From Streptomyces collinus Tu 365 (GTDB lineage Bacteria; Actinomycetota; Actinomycetes; Streptomycetales; Streptomycetaceae), in contig NC_021985.1 of NCBI RefSeq assembly GCF_000444875.1, positions 1,550,001 to 1,614,000 on the forward strand: a stretch of 64,000 nucleotides of DNA, read 5' to 3'. Of the stretch, positions 26,178 to 34,221 are shown piece by piece. The position numbers were made by a program, and so were the translations under genes. Every line of letters starts with the position of its first letter. Positions within the stretch are counted from its first letter, which is position 1. The notes beneath the pieces are model-generated. The model was given only the letters and a program-made list of their open reading frames with translations. It made no database searches and was not told the origin of the DNA.

Positions 26178-26939
26178 TCAGGAGGCCTGCTGCTCGGGGT
26201 CGTGGTGTATCTCGACTCCGGGCGAGTCGCCGAAGGTGAGCCGGCAGGTGTCGGCCCGGTAGGTGGCCACGGAGAGCGCGGCGGTGCGTCCCTCGGCGAA
26301 GAACCGGGTGGTGACCATCAGGACCGGCGCGCCGGGCAGCCGGTCGAGGTCCCTGGCGTCGTCGGCGCGGGCGGAGCCCAGCTCGACGGCGCGGTCCTGG
26401 CCCTCCAGCTCCAGGTGCTGCAGTTCCCGCAGCACCGCACGCGCGCGTGCGGGCCCGGACGGCGCGTCGATCGCGGTGAGGTCGGGCACCGAGGCGGCCG
26501 GGATGTGCAGCAGCTCGGTGGCGACGAGCTGGCCGTGGGACATCCGCGAGCGGCGCACGATGTGCACGGCCTCGCCGGAGGGGATCTCCAGGGCCGCGGC
26601 GACGCCGGCGGGCGGCGCGGCCTGCACGCAGTCGACGGGCTGCCAGGCGTCGTCTCCCGAGCCCGGCCAGTCGTGCTGCTCGGTGCCGACGGCCACGCCG
26701 ACACGCGGGGGCGCGACGGTCGTGCCGACACCGCGGCGGCGCTGCAGCCGGCCCTCCAGCTCCAGCTGTTCGAGCGCCTGGCGGAGCGTCGCCCGGGCCA
26801 CGCCGAAGCGGGCCGCCAGGTCGCGCTCGTTGGGCAGGATCTCACCGACCGAGAACTCGGAGTCCAGTGCCTCACTGAGCACGGTCTTGAGATGCCAGTA
26901 CTTCGGTTCCGGCACCGATTCCAGCTGCGTGGTCCCCAC
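26178..26939 (-). CDS. GntR/HutC-family transcriptional regulator
   Basis: A 253-residue regulator. The N-terminal winged helix reads YWHLKTVLSEAL, ILPNERDLAARFGVARATLRQALEQLELEGRLQRRRGVGTTV. The C-terminal UTRA effector domain covers about 90-240 (HIVRRSRMSHGQLVATELLHIPA…). GTG 26939 is preferred because GGAGGACAG lies 6 nt upstream; a frame extension to 27005 crosses the AT-rich promoter. UTRA members sense sugars, amines or organic acids; the ligand is unknown and no catabolic genes lie next to it. Confidence 0.88.
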   Translation of the reverse strand: MGTTQLESVPEPKYWHLKTVLSEALDSEFSVGEILPNERDLAARFGVARATLRQALEQLELEGRLQRRRGVGTTVAPPRVGVAVGTEQHDWPGSGDDAWQPVDCVQAAPPAGVAAALEIPSGEAVHIVRRSRMSHGQLVATELLHIPAASVPDLTAIDAPSGPARARAVLRELQHLELEGQDRAVELGSARADDARDLDRLPGAPVLMVTTRFFAEGRTAALSVATYRADTCRLTFGDSPGVEIHHDPEQQAS

Positions 26940-26979
26940 CCTGTCCTCCGCAAGAGCCGTGGTCCGGCGGTTTTTAGCG

Positions 26980-26997
26980 CCCTTGTTTATTAAAGGT
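26980..26997. promoter_or_regulatory. AT-rich promoter region of the GntR gene
   Basis: CCTTGTTTATTAAAGG is an imperfect dyad (CCTT…AAGG) in an AT-rich block. It lies about 40 bp before the GntR start and is a candidate promoter and autoregulatory operator. Confidence 0.4.
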
Positions 26998-27139
26998 TGT
27001 TGCACTTATCTGCGACCATAAGGCGGCCGAAACCCTTGGTCAAGACCAATCCTCGATCCCCGGGGCGGCGCACGGGCGCGGCGCAGCGAAGCGTTCATGA
27101 GGCGTTCGCACGCCGCCGCACGGATGACATGACGGCGAA

Positions 27140-27161
27140 GCCCCCGTCTGACGACGGGGGC
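27140..27161 (-). terminator. Terminator hairpin of the SigJ-like gene
   Basis: GCCCCCGTC, loop TGAC and GACGGGGGC form a perfect 9-bp stem 28 nt past the SigJ stop on the minus strand. Confidence 0.7.
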
Positions 27162-27189
27162 CCGCGGTGGCGCGAGTCCGGTGCGCGCC

Positions 27190-28074
27190 TCAGTGACCTG
27201 CCAGGGAGCCCATCCGGTCGGGGTTGCGCAGGACGTACACGGTGGCGATGACGCCGTCGACGACGTCCAGCTGGAAGACGGTGTCGGGCTTGCCCTCGAC
27301 CAGGGTGAGCACCGCGGGACCGCCGTTGACCTCCACGAGCCGGACGGACAGGTCGGCGGCGTTCTTGGCGGCCACGGCTGCCAGGAAGCGGCCCACCTTG
27401 TCGGCGGAGTGCAGCACGCGTACCGGGGCCTTGGCCTTGCCGCCGCTGTCGGCGACCAGCCGGGCCTCGGGCGCGAGCAGGGCCATGAGCCCCTGCAGAT
27501 CGCCCCCGGCGGCGGCCGCGAGGAACCGTTCGGTCAGGTCGCGCCGCTGGACCGGGTCGACGTCGTAGCGCGGCCGCCGCTCCTCGACGTGCCGGCGGGC
27601 CCGCCCGGCGAGCTGCCGCACCGCGGCCTCACCGCGGTCGAGCATGGCGGCGATCTCGGCGTACGGGTAGCCGAACGCCTCCCGGAGGACGAAGACGGCG
27701 CGTTCCAGCGGGGACAGGGATTCCAGGACGACCAGCACGGCGAGGGAGACGGAGTCGGCGAGCAGGGCGCGTTCCGCGGTGTCCGCGACGGAGTCGCCGA
27801 ACTCGGTGACGTACGGCTCGGGCAGCCACGGGCCGACGTACGCCTCGCTGCGCGCCTTCACCTGGCGCAGCCGGTCGATGGCCAGCCTGGTGGTGACGCG
27901 CACGAGGTAGCCGCGCGGTTCGCGGATGTCCGCGCGGTCGGCGCCTGACCAGCGCAGCCAGGCGTCCTGGACCACGTCCTCGGCGTCGGCGACCCGCCCG
28001 AGCATGCGGTAGGCGACTCCCATCAGGATGGGCCGGTGTTCCTCGAAGACGTCGGTGGAGGTGTCTGCGCTCAC
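27190..28074 (-). CDS. ECF41-type RNA polymerase sigma factor (SigJ-like)
   Basis: A 294-residue sigma factor. Region 2 spans about 10-70 (ILMGVAYRMLGRVADAEDVVQDAWLRW) and region 4 about 110-165 (LSPLERAVFVLREAFGYPYAEIAAMLDRGEAAVRQL). A SnoaL-like C-terminal domain with the ECF41 hallmarks ADSGGK and NPDRM replaces a separate anti-sigma factor. The neighbouring divergent gene encodes an F420-dependent-oxidoreductase-like protein; ECF41 genes usually sit beside such redox or carboxymuconolactone-type genes they control. Confidence 0.92.
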   Translation of the reverse strand: MSADTSTDVFEEHRPILMGVAYRMLGRVADAEDVVQDAWLRWSGADRADIREPRGYLVRVTTRLAIDRLRQVKARSEAYVGPWLPEPYVTEFGDSVADTAERALLADSVSLAVLVVLESLSPLERAVFVLREAFGYPYAEIAAMLDRGEAAVRQLAGRARRHVEERRPRYDVDPVQRRDLTERFLAAAAGGDLQGLMALLAPEARLVADSGGKAKAPVRVLHSADKVGRFLAAVAAKNAADLSVRLVEVNGGPAVLTLVEGKPDTVFQLDVVDGVIATVYVLRNPDRMGSLAGH

Positions 28075-28092
28075 GGGCCCATCCCAGCCGAC

Positions 28093-28106
28093 ACACCCGC
28101 GGGTGT
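28093..28106. promoter_or_regulatory. 14-bp palindrome between sigma factor and oxidoreductase
   Basis: ACACCCGCGGGTGT is a perfect palindrome in the 121-bp divergent region. It is a candidate operator for one or both genes; the cognate protein is not evident. Confidence 0.45.
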
Positions 28107-28195
28107 CCAGGGAGAATCGGCCCGGTGGGAACCGGCCGGCCCCACAATGTCCGCGGACCGCCGGTGGCCGGCGGCCGGGGTCCGGGAGGTGACCG

Positions 28196-28849
28196 ATGCG
28201 TTACGCGGTGCTGGGCACGGGCGAGGTGGGCCGCACACTGGCCGGACGGCTGGTGGAGCTGGGGTACGAGGTGACCCTCGGGTCGCGGTCGAAGGACAAC
28301 CCGGTCGCGGTGGAGTGGGCGACGGCCGCGGGCGGCCGGGCGCACGCGGGCACGTTCGCGGACGCGGCCGGGGGCGCCGACGTGGTCGTGAACGCGGTGG
28401 GCGGCCAGGTGGCGCTCGACGCCCTGCGGGCGGCCGGGGCGGAACACCTGGACGGCAAGGTCGTGATCGACGTGTCCAACCCGCTGGACTTCGAGGAGGG
28501 CCGGCCGCGGCTGGACCCGGTGGAGTCGGACAGTGTGGGCGAGCGGATCCAGCGGGCCTTCCCGCTGGCGCGGGTCGTGAAGGCGCTGAACACCGTCAAC
28601 TGCCGGGTGATGGTGGACCCGGGGCGGGTGCCGGGCGACCACGTGCTGTTCGTGTGCGGTGCGGACCCCGACGCCAAGCGGCAGGTGGTGGAGCTGCTCG
28701 GGGAGTTCGGGTGGCCGGCCGACCGGGTGCTGGACCTCGGCGGCATCGGGTCGGCACGGGCCATGGAGATGCTGCTGCCGCTGTGGCTCGGCCTCCTCCA
28801 GAAGTTCGGGCACGCGGACTTCAACTTCGAGGTGCGCCGGAGGGACTGA
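28196..28849 (+). CDS. NADP-dependent F420 reductase-like oxidoreductase
   Basis: A 217-residue Rossmann protein with an N-terminal nucleotide loop MRYAVLGTGEVGRTLAGRL and the NADP-type LGSRSKDNP segment. KVVIDVSNPLDF and KALNTVN follow, as in F420:NADP oxidoreductase (Fno) and related proteins. GGGAGG stands before ATG 28196. It is divergent from the SigJ-like factor and may be in its regulon. Confidence 0.85.
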   Translation: MRYAVLGTGEVGRTLAGRLVELGYEVTLGSRSKDNPVAVEWATAAGGRAHAGTFADAAGGADVVVNAVGGQVALDALRAAGAEHLDGKVVIDVSNPLDFEEGRPRLDPVESDSVGERIQRAFPLARVVKALNTVNCRVMVDPGRVPGDHVLFVCGADPDAKRQVVELLGEFGWPADRVLDLGGIGSARAMEMLLPLWLGLLQKFGHADFNFEVRRRD

Positions 28850-28902
28850 GCGGGGTTCCGGGCCGTCCGGGCAGTCCGGGCCGTCCGGGCGGCGACAAAG
28901 GG

Positions 28903-28916
28903 CTACCCGTCGGTAG
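28903..28916. promoter_or_regulatory. Inverted repeat upstream of the alpha/beta hydrolase
   Basis: CTACC-CGTC-GGTAG is a short perfect dyad in the AT-richer promoter region of the hydrolase, about 60 bp before its start. The shape fits a TetR-type operator; the regulator is not adjacent. Confidence 0.4.
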
Positions 28917-28973
28917 TAATTGCTGACAAGCTGTCTACGGCGTCCGTCAGCAGCCCAGACGAGGAGCACCCCC

Positions 28974-29804
28974 ATGTCCGCCACCGTCTCCTTCAAGGTC
29001 CCCACCACGCACGGCCCGAAGGACGTGACCGTCTCCTATGCGCGCGTGGGACGCGGTGCCCCGCTGGTCCTGCTGCACGGCATCGGCCACCACCGGCAGG
29101 CCTGGGACCCGGTGGTGGACATCCTGGCGACCGAGCGCGAGGTGATCGCCGTGGACCTGCCGGGCTTCGGCGCCTCCCCGGGCCTGCCCGGCGGCCTGTC
29201 CTACGACCTCCCGACGACCAACTCCGTACTCGGCGCGCTGTTCGAGGCCCTGGACCTGGACCGCCCGCACGTGGCCGGGAACTCGCTGGGCGGCCTGCTG
29301 GCCCTGGAACTGGGACGCGAGAAACTCGTACGGTCCGTCACGGCCCTGTCCCCGGCCGGCTTCTGGACGGAGGCCGAACGGCGGTACGCGTTCACGATGC
29401 TGCTCACCATGCGCGGCATCGCCCAGCGCCTGCCGCTGCCGCTGGTGGAGCGGCTGTCGCGTACCGCGGCCGGACGCACCGCGCTGACCAGCACCATCTA
29501 CGGCCGCCCCGGCCGCCGTTCACCCGAGGCCGTGGTCGCCGAGACGCTCGCGCTCGCGGGGGCCACCGGCTTCGACGCGACCCTGCGCGCCGGCACCACC
29601 GTCCAGTTCACCGACGAACTGCCGGGCCTGCCGGTCACCGTCGCCTGGGGCACCCGTGACCGGCTCCTGGTCCGCCGCCAGGGCGTCCGCGCCAAGACGA
29701 TCATCCCGCACGCCCGGCTGGTCCGGCTGCCCGGCTGCGGCCACTGCCCGATGAACGACGACCCGGCCCTGGTCGCCCGGGTCATCCTCGACGGCAGCCG
29801 CTGA
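28974..29804 (+). CDS. Alpha/beta-fold hydrolase
   Basis: A 276-residue hydrolase with oxyanion motif LLHGIGHH (34-41), nucleophile elbow AGNSLGG (Ser104), the acid Asp in WGTRDRLL and the catalytic His in GCGHCPMNDDP. GAGGAG precedes ATG 28974. The last 23 bp overlap the 3' end of the convergent EamA gene. Substrate unknown; the sequence resembles small esterases or C-C hydrolases. Confidence 0.88.
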   Translation: MSATVSFKVPTTHGPKDVTVSYARVGRGAPLVLLHGIGHHRQAWDPVVDILATEREVIAVDLPGFGASPGLPGGLSYDLPTTNSVLGALFEALDLDRPHVAGNSLGGLLALELGREKLVRSVTALSPAGFWTEAERRYAFTMLLTMRGIAQRLPLPLVERLSRTAAGRTALTSTIYGRPGRRSPEAVVAETLALAGATGFDATLRAGTTVQFTDELPGLPVTVAWGTRDRLLVRRQGVRAKTIIPHARLVRLPGCGHCPMNDDPALVARVILDGSR

Positions 29805-30813
29805 ACGGCGGGGAGCCCGCGTTGTCAGAACTCCCGGCGGGCTCAGGGAGTTCCGGCCTTGCGGTGTCAGGCGCCTCGTCCTGGCGCCCGGGAGGCCGTG
29901 GGGGGCACGTGCGGCTGCTCACTGCGTGCCGGCGTGCGCCTGGGGTCCTCAGCGCGCCCGAGCCGAGGGCGACACCGGTGCCGACCAGGGCGCTGCCCAC
30001 GGCCTGCGCGGGACCGTAGGAGCCGGTGCCGACGAGCGGGGCGGTGCAGGCGGCCGCCACCGGGATGAGCCCGGAGAAGAGCGTGGCGCGCTCGGCGCCG
30101 AGCCGCTGCATCCCCCGGTACCAGCACACGAAGCCGACGACGGTGACGACCACCGCCTGCCACAGCAGCGCGGCACCTTCCGCCCGGTCGGGAAGCCGCA
30201 GCCAGGCCCCGCCGTCCGCGACCGCGCCGACCAGCGCGGACTCCGCCGCGGCTACGGCGCACACCGTCGCGGACAGGGTCAGCGGTCCGAGCGGCCGCAG
30301 CACCGGCACGGCGAGCACCGCGAACCCCACCTCGCCGCCGAGCGCGCACAGCGAGAAGGCGATCCCGGCGGCGTCCGTACGGCCCCAGCCCTGCACGGTG
30401 AAGGCTCCGACGGCCACGAGCGCGGCACCCTGGAGCACCGCCGGCCGGGGGCGGCGCCCGTCGAGCAGCGGGACCAGGACCGCCACCACGACCGGGGCGC
30501 AGCCGACGAAGACCCCGGGGACCGCGGGTTCGGCGCTTCGTTCGGCGGCGAGGACGGCCAGGTTGAAGCCGACCATGCCGACGGCCGCGAGCAGCGCCAG
30601 GCGCCCCCAGCGGGAGGCGCCGAGCGCGCGGACCCGCCGGACCCCGTCCCGCCCGGCGACCGGCGCGAGCAGCGCGAAGGCCAGGCCGTAGCGGAGGAAC
30701 TGGCCCCCGGCGTACGGGTAGCCGGCCAGGACGCTGTTGGCGGTGAAGGACCCGCCGACCAGCACACAGGCGAGCGCGGCGAGGAGCGCTCCCCGGGCCG
30801 TGTCGTTCTTCAT
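29782..30813 (-). CDS. EamA-family (DMT) transporter
   Basis: A 343-residue membrane protein with about ten hydrophobic segments in two EamA halves, for example GALLAALACVLVGGSFTANSVLAG, then QAVVVTVVGFVCWYRGMQRLGAERATLFSGLIPVAAA. The C-terminal ~50 residues are a disordered Arg/Pro-rich tail. ATG 30813 lies inside the divergent region to the MocR gene; an ATG at 30879 is a weaker alternative. MocR regulators beside EamA exporters usually control export of an amino acid or vitamin-like metabolite. Confidence 0.88.
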   Translation of the reverse strand: MKNDTARGALLAALACVLVGGSFTANSVLAGYPYAGGQFLRYGLAFALLAPVAGRDGVRRVRALGASRWGRLALLAAVGMVGFNLAVLAAERSAEPAVPGVFVGCAPVVVAVLVPLLDGRRPRPAVLQGAALVAVGAFTVQGWGRTDAAGIAFSLCALGGEVGFAVLAVPVLRPLGPLTLSATVCAVAAAESALVGAVADGGAWLRLPDRAEGAALLWQAVVVTVVGFVCWYRGMQRLGAERATLFSGLIPVAAACTAPLVGTGSYGPAQAVGSALVGTGVALGSGALRTPGARRHAVSSRTCPPRPPGRQDEAPDTARPELPEPAGSSDNAGSPPFSGCRRG

Positions 30814-30908
30814 GGTGGTTCTCGCGGTGCCCTTCCCCGGTGCGGCCGTCGGCCTCGTGCGTGTCGTGGGGGCTCTCATGACGGCGACGCTAGGCAGCGG
30901 GGCGGTCC

Positions 30909-30926
30909 GGTTTAAGGTCCACTTCC
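30909..30926. promoter_or_regulatory. MocR-type site overlapping a leaderless promoter
   Basis: On the minus strand the sequence GGAAGTGGACCTTAAACC contains AAGTGGAC, similar to half-sites reported for MocR/PdxR regulators. On the plus strand the same bases include TAAGGT (30913-30918), a TANNNT -10 eight nt before ATG 30927. The regulator would sit on its own leaderless promoter and may also block the divergent EamA promoter. Confidence 0.55.
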
Positions 30927-32369
30927 ATGACGTCATCGGGGACCAATCCGGCCGGGCCGGCGGGTTCCGCCGCGTGGGAACTGCTGCTGCCGGCCGTCTC
31001 GGCGCCGGCACGCGCGCGTGGCCGAGCCCTCCAGGCGGCCCTGCGTGAGGCGATCAGGGCGGGCCGGCTGGTGTCCGGCACCCGCCTGCCCTCCAGCCGC
31101 GACCTGGCCGCCGACCTCGGCGTGTCACGGGGCCTGGTCACGGAGGCGTACGAGCAACTCGTCGCCGAGGGGTACCTGCGCAGCGGCCGTGGGGCCGGCA
31201 CGTGGGTGGGCGACGCGGTCCGGGCGGCTCCGGCACGCGCGCGTGACGGCTCCGAGCACTCCCCGGGCGCCGAAGTCGACTTCGTGCCGGGCACACCGGA
31301 CCTGTCGCTGTTCCCGCGGGGCGCCTGGGCCGCGGCGCAGCGCGCCGTGCTGGCCGGGCTGCCGCACCACGACCTCGGCTATCCCGACCCGCGCGGACTG
31401 CCCCGGCTGCGCACCGCGCTGGCCGAGCTGCTGACCCGCCGCCGGGGCGTGGTGGCCGACCCCGAGCGGATCGTGGTGGTCTCCGGCGTCGCCCAGGCGG
31501 CCAGCCTGCTCGGCGGCGTCCTGCACGCGCGCGGGCAGCGCACGATCGGCGTCGAGGACCCGGGCAGCCCGCAGCACGGCGCCCTCTACGGGGCGAGCGG
31601 CCTGCGCGCCGTACCGCTGCCGCTGGACGAGGAGGGCCTCGCGCTGGAGCCGCTGTTCGCGTCCGGCACCCGGGCGGTGGCGACGACGCCGGCCCACCAG
31701 TACCCGACCGGCATCGCCTGTACGGCGGCCCGGCGCGCCGGGCTGCTCGACTGGGCCCGGTCGGTGGACGGCCTGGTGCTGGAGGACGACTACGACGGGG
31801 ACTTCCGCTACGACCGGGCGCCCGTGGGCGCGCTCCAGGGACTCGATCCCGATCGCGTCGCCTACCTCGGTTCGGTCAGCAAGTCCCTCGCCCCCGGGCT
31901 GCGGCTGGGCTGGCTGCTGGTGCCCGGGGGGCTGGCGGAGGAGGTCGTGGAGCGCAAGCGGACCACGGACCTCGGCCATCCCTCGCTCGACCAGGCGGTG
32001 TTCGCGCGGTTCCTGGAACGCGGCGACTACGACCGGCAGTTGCGCCGCTGCCAGCGGGCCTACCGGGAGCGGCGCGATGCCCTGGTGGCCGCGCTGCGCG
32101 AGCACTTCCCCGAGGCCCGGGTCTCCGGGATCGCCGCGGGTCTGCACGCCGTCGTGGAGCTGCCGGAACGGTACGGTCCGGAAGACGGCTTCCTGGAGCG
32201 GGTCCGCGCCGCCGGGGTCGCCGTGCGCCCGCTGAGCGCCTGCACGCACGCGCGTACCGGCGCCCCCGGAGTGCGCCTGGTGCTCGGGTACGCGCATCTG
32301 CCGCCCGCCCGGATCCGTGTGGGGGTCGAGCTGATGGCGACGGCGCCGGCCGTCCGGTCCGGTCCGTAG
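30927..32369 (+). CDS. MocR-family regulator (GntR HTH fused to aminotransferase domain)
   Basis: A 480-residue protein with an N-terminal GntR winged helix (about 25-90: LREAIRAGRLVSGTRLPSSRDLAADLGVSRGLVTEAYEQL). A class-I aminotransferase-like domain follows, with the PLP Asp in LEDDYDGDF and the Schiff-base Lys in GSVSKSLAPGLRLGW. These PLP-binding regulators sense amines or vitamin B6. It is divergent from the EamA transporter, its likely target. The start codon has no ribosome-binding site. Confidence 0.92.
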   Translation: MTSSGTNPAGPAGSAAWELLLPAVSAPARARGRALQAALREAIRAGRLVSGTRLPSSRDLAADLGVSRGLVTEAYEQLVAEGYLRSGRGAGTWVGDAVRAAPARARDGSEHSPGAEVDFVPGTPDLSLFPRGAWAAAQRAVLAGLPHHDLGYPDPRGLPRLRTALAELLTRRRGVVADPERIVVVSGVAQAASLLGGVLHARGQRTIGVEDPGSPQHGALYGASGLRAVPLPLDEEGLALEPLFASGTRAVATTPAHQYPTGIACTAARRAGLLDWARSVDGLVLEDDYDGDFRYDRAPVGALQGLDPDRVAYLGSVSKSLAPGLRLGWLLVPGGLAEEVVERKRTTDLGHPSLDQAVFARFLERGDYDRQLRRCQRAYRERRDALVAALREHFPEARVSGIAAGLHAVVELPERYGPEDGFLERVRAAGVAVRPLSACTHARTGAPGVRLVLGYAHLPPARIRVGVELMATAPAVRSGP

Positions 32370-32377
32370 GGCCTGTT

Positions 32378-32399
32378 GTTCACCTGTGGTTCGCGTGCC
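32378..32399 (+). promoter_or_regulatory. PHO box (PhoP site) ahead of phoD
   Basis: Two 11-bp direct repeat units, GTTCACCTGTG (32378-32388) and GTTCGCGTGCC (32389-32399), match the Streptomyces PHO-box consensus GTTCACC-N4. TAGGTG (32416-32421) stands about 17 bp downstream where a -10 would be. Confidence 0.75.
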
Positions 32400-32464
32400 C
32401 GCCTCGGCGCGCCAGTAGGTGTGACTGTGCACACCGGCCGGAACATGTCCCTGGAGGCGCCGCC

Positions 32465-34051
32465 ATGTCAGACCGTCAGTTCCCCGGCCGCCGCAGCGTG
32501 CTGCGCGGCTCGCTCGCCGCGTCGGCGGCCCTGACCCTGCCGGCGGGCCTCGGCGCCGCACCGGCGTTCGCCCGTTCCGGCCGGCCCGAGGCGGGCTGGG
32601 GCGTGCAGACGGGCGACGTGACCACCGACGGGGGCCTGGTGTGGGTCCGCGCGGACCGCCCGGCCCGGATGATCGTGGAGACGTCGGCCACCGAGTCGTT
32701 CCGCGCCCCGCGCCGCTGGCAGGGCCCGCTGCTGGGCGCAGGCACGGACTTCACCGGCACCACCCGGCTGCACGGCCTGCCCTCCGGGGAGCAGATCCAC
32801 TACCGCGTCCTGCTCGCGGACCCGGACGACCCGCGCCGTACCGGCGAGCCCGTGACCGGCACCTTCCGCACCGTCTCCCGGCGCCGCCGGGACGGCGTGC
32901 GCTTCCTGTGGTCGGGCGACCTGGCCGGCCAGGGCTGGGGCATCAACCCCGACCGGGGCGGCTACCGCATCTACGACGCGATGGCCAGGCTCGATCCCGA
33001 CTTCTTCCTGTGCAGCGGCGACAACATCTACGCGGACGGCCCGATCGCCGCGACACAGGCCCTGCCGGACGGCGGCACCTGGCGGAACGTCACCACCGAG
33101 GAGAAGGCGAAGGTCGCCGAGACGCTCGCGGAGTTCCGGGGCAACTTCCGCTACAACCTGCTCGACGCGAACCTGCGCCGGTTCAACGCCCAGGTGCCCT
33201 CCGTCGTCCAGTGGGACGACCACGAGGTCCGCAACAACTGGTACCCGGGCGAGGTGATCGCCACCACGGACACCCGGTACACGGAGAAGAGCGTCGACGT
33301 GCTCGCCGCCCGCGCCCGGCGGGCGTTCGGCGAGTACTTCCCGATCTCCACGCTGCGGCAGGGCGCGAAGGAGGGCCGCGTCCACCGCGTGCTGCGCCAG
33401 GGCCCGCTGCTGGACGTGTTCGTGCTGGACATGCGGACCTACCGCGACGCCAACTCCCCCGACGACCAGACCGTCGACCCGCAGGGCATCATGGGCCGGG
33501 AGCAGTTGGAGTGGCTCAAGCGTGAGCTGTCCCGTTCGCGCGCGGTGTGGAAGGTGATCGCCGCGGACATGCCGATCGGGCTCGTCGTGCCCGACACGAC
33601 GGAGGGCCGGCCGAACTTCGAGGCGGTGGCGCAGGGCGACCCGGGCGTCCCGCTCGGCCGTGAGCTGCAGATCGCGGAGCTGCTGCGGTTCGTCAAGCAC
33701 CGGCGGATCACCGGCACCGTGTGGCTGACGGCGGACGTGCACCACACCTCCGCGCAGCACTACCAGCCGTCGCGGGCCGCGTTCACCGACTTCGAGCCGT
33801 TCTGGGAGTTCGTCTCCGGGCCGCTGAACGCCGGTGCGTTCCCGGCCGGCGCGCTGGACGGCACGTTCGGTCCCGAGCGGGTGTTCGTGAAGGCGCCGAC
33901 CGCGTCGAACGTCTCGCCCGCCGGCGGGTTCCAGTTCTTCGGCGAGGTCGACATCGACGGCGACAGCGGCGAGCTGACGGTCCGGCTGCGCGAGCAGGAC
34001 GGCACCGTGCTGTTCACGCGGACGCTGCGGCCCGGCCTGGTCGGGCAGTAG
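32465..34051 (+). CDS. phoD: Tat-exported alkaline phosphatase PhoD
   Basis: A 528-residue secreted phosphodiesterase/phosphomonoesterase. The Tat signal has RRSVLRG at about 9-15, a hydrophobic core and cleavage after AFA. The N-terminal Fn3-like domain is followed by the PhoD metallophosphatase domain, with metal ligands in SGDLAGQ, SGDNIYADG, VQWDDHEVRNN, DMRTYRD and LTADVHHTS. It needs Fe and Ca in studied members. The PHO box upstream implies PhoR-PhoP induction under phosphate starvation. Confidence 0.93.
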   Translation: MSDRQFPGRRSVLRGSLAASAALTLPAGLGAAPAFARSGRPEAGWGVQTGDVTTDGGLVWVRADRPARMIVETSATESFRAPRRWQGPLLGAGTDFTGTTRLHGLPSGEQIHYRVLLADPDDPRRTGEPVTGTFRTVSRRRRDGVRFLWSGDLAGQGWGINPDRGGYRIYDAMARLDPDFFLCSGDNIYADGPIAATQALPDGGTWRNVTTEEKAKVAETLAEFRGNFRYNLLDANLRRFNAQVPSVVQWDDHEVRNNWYPGEVIATTDTRYTEKSVDVLAARARRAFGEYFPISTLRQGAKEGRVHRVLRQGPLLDVFVLDMRTYRDANSPDDQTVDPQGIMGREQLEWLKRELSRSRAVWKVIAADMPIGLVVPDTTEGRPNFEAVAQGDPGVPLGRELQIAELLRFVKHRRITGTVWLTADVHHTSAQHYQPSRAAFTDFEPFWEFVSGPLNAGAFPAGALDGTFGPERVFVKAPTASNVSPAGGFQFFGEVDIDGDSGELTVRLREQDGTVLFTRTLRPGLVGQ

Positions 34052-34092
34052 GGCACCGGAGGGGCGGCGGGTCCCGTACGCTCGGAGCCGTG

Positions 34093-34123
34093 CCGCGCGC
34101 CGGCGTCATCCCCCGGTGCGCGG
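34093..34123 (+). terminator. Hairpin between phoD and the SWIM operon
   Basis: CCGCGCGCCGG (34093-34103) pairs with CCGGTGCGCGG (34113-34123) with one G-T pair. An outer CCGTGCCG/CGGCACGG arm extends the structure. It stands about 40 nt after the phoD stop. Confidence 0.5.
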
Positions 34124-34192
34124 CCCCCGTCGGCACGGGCGGCCCAGCGCTCAACTCTCCCGCCTGACCGCCGTCTTCGCAGGTCAGGCCGA

Positions 34193-34215
34193 TTGTCAGT
34201 GGTCGCCTCTACGGT
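34193..34215 (+). promoter_or_regulatory. RecA-NDp/PafBC-type DNA-damage promoter of the SWIM-DUF6493 operon
   Basis: TTGTCAGTG (34193-34201), exactly 8 nt, then TACGGT (34210-34215) is a full match to the actinobacterial RecA-independent damage promoter tTGTCRGTG-N8-TAnnnT. ATG 34222 follows 6 nt later, so the transcript is probably leaderless. In mycobacteria this element is driven by PafBC. Confidence 0.8.
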
Positions 34216-34221
34216 TTTTCC

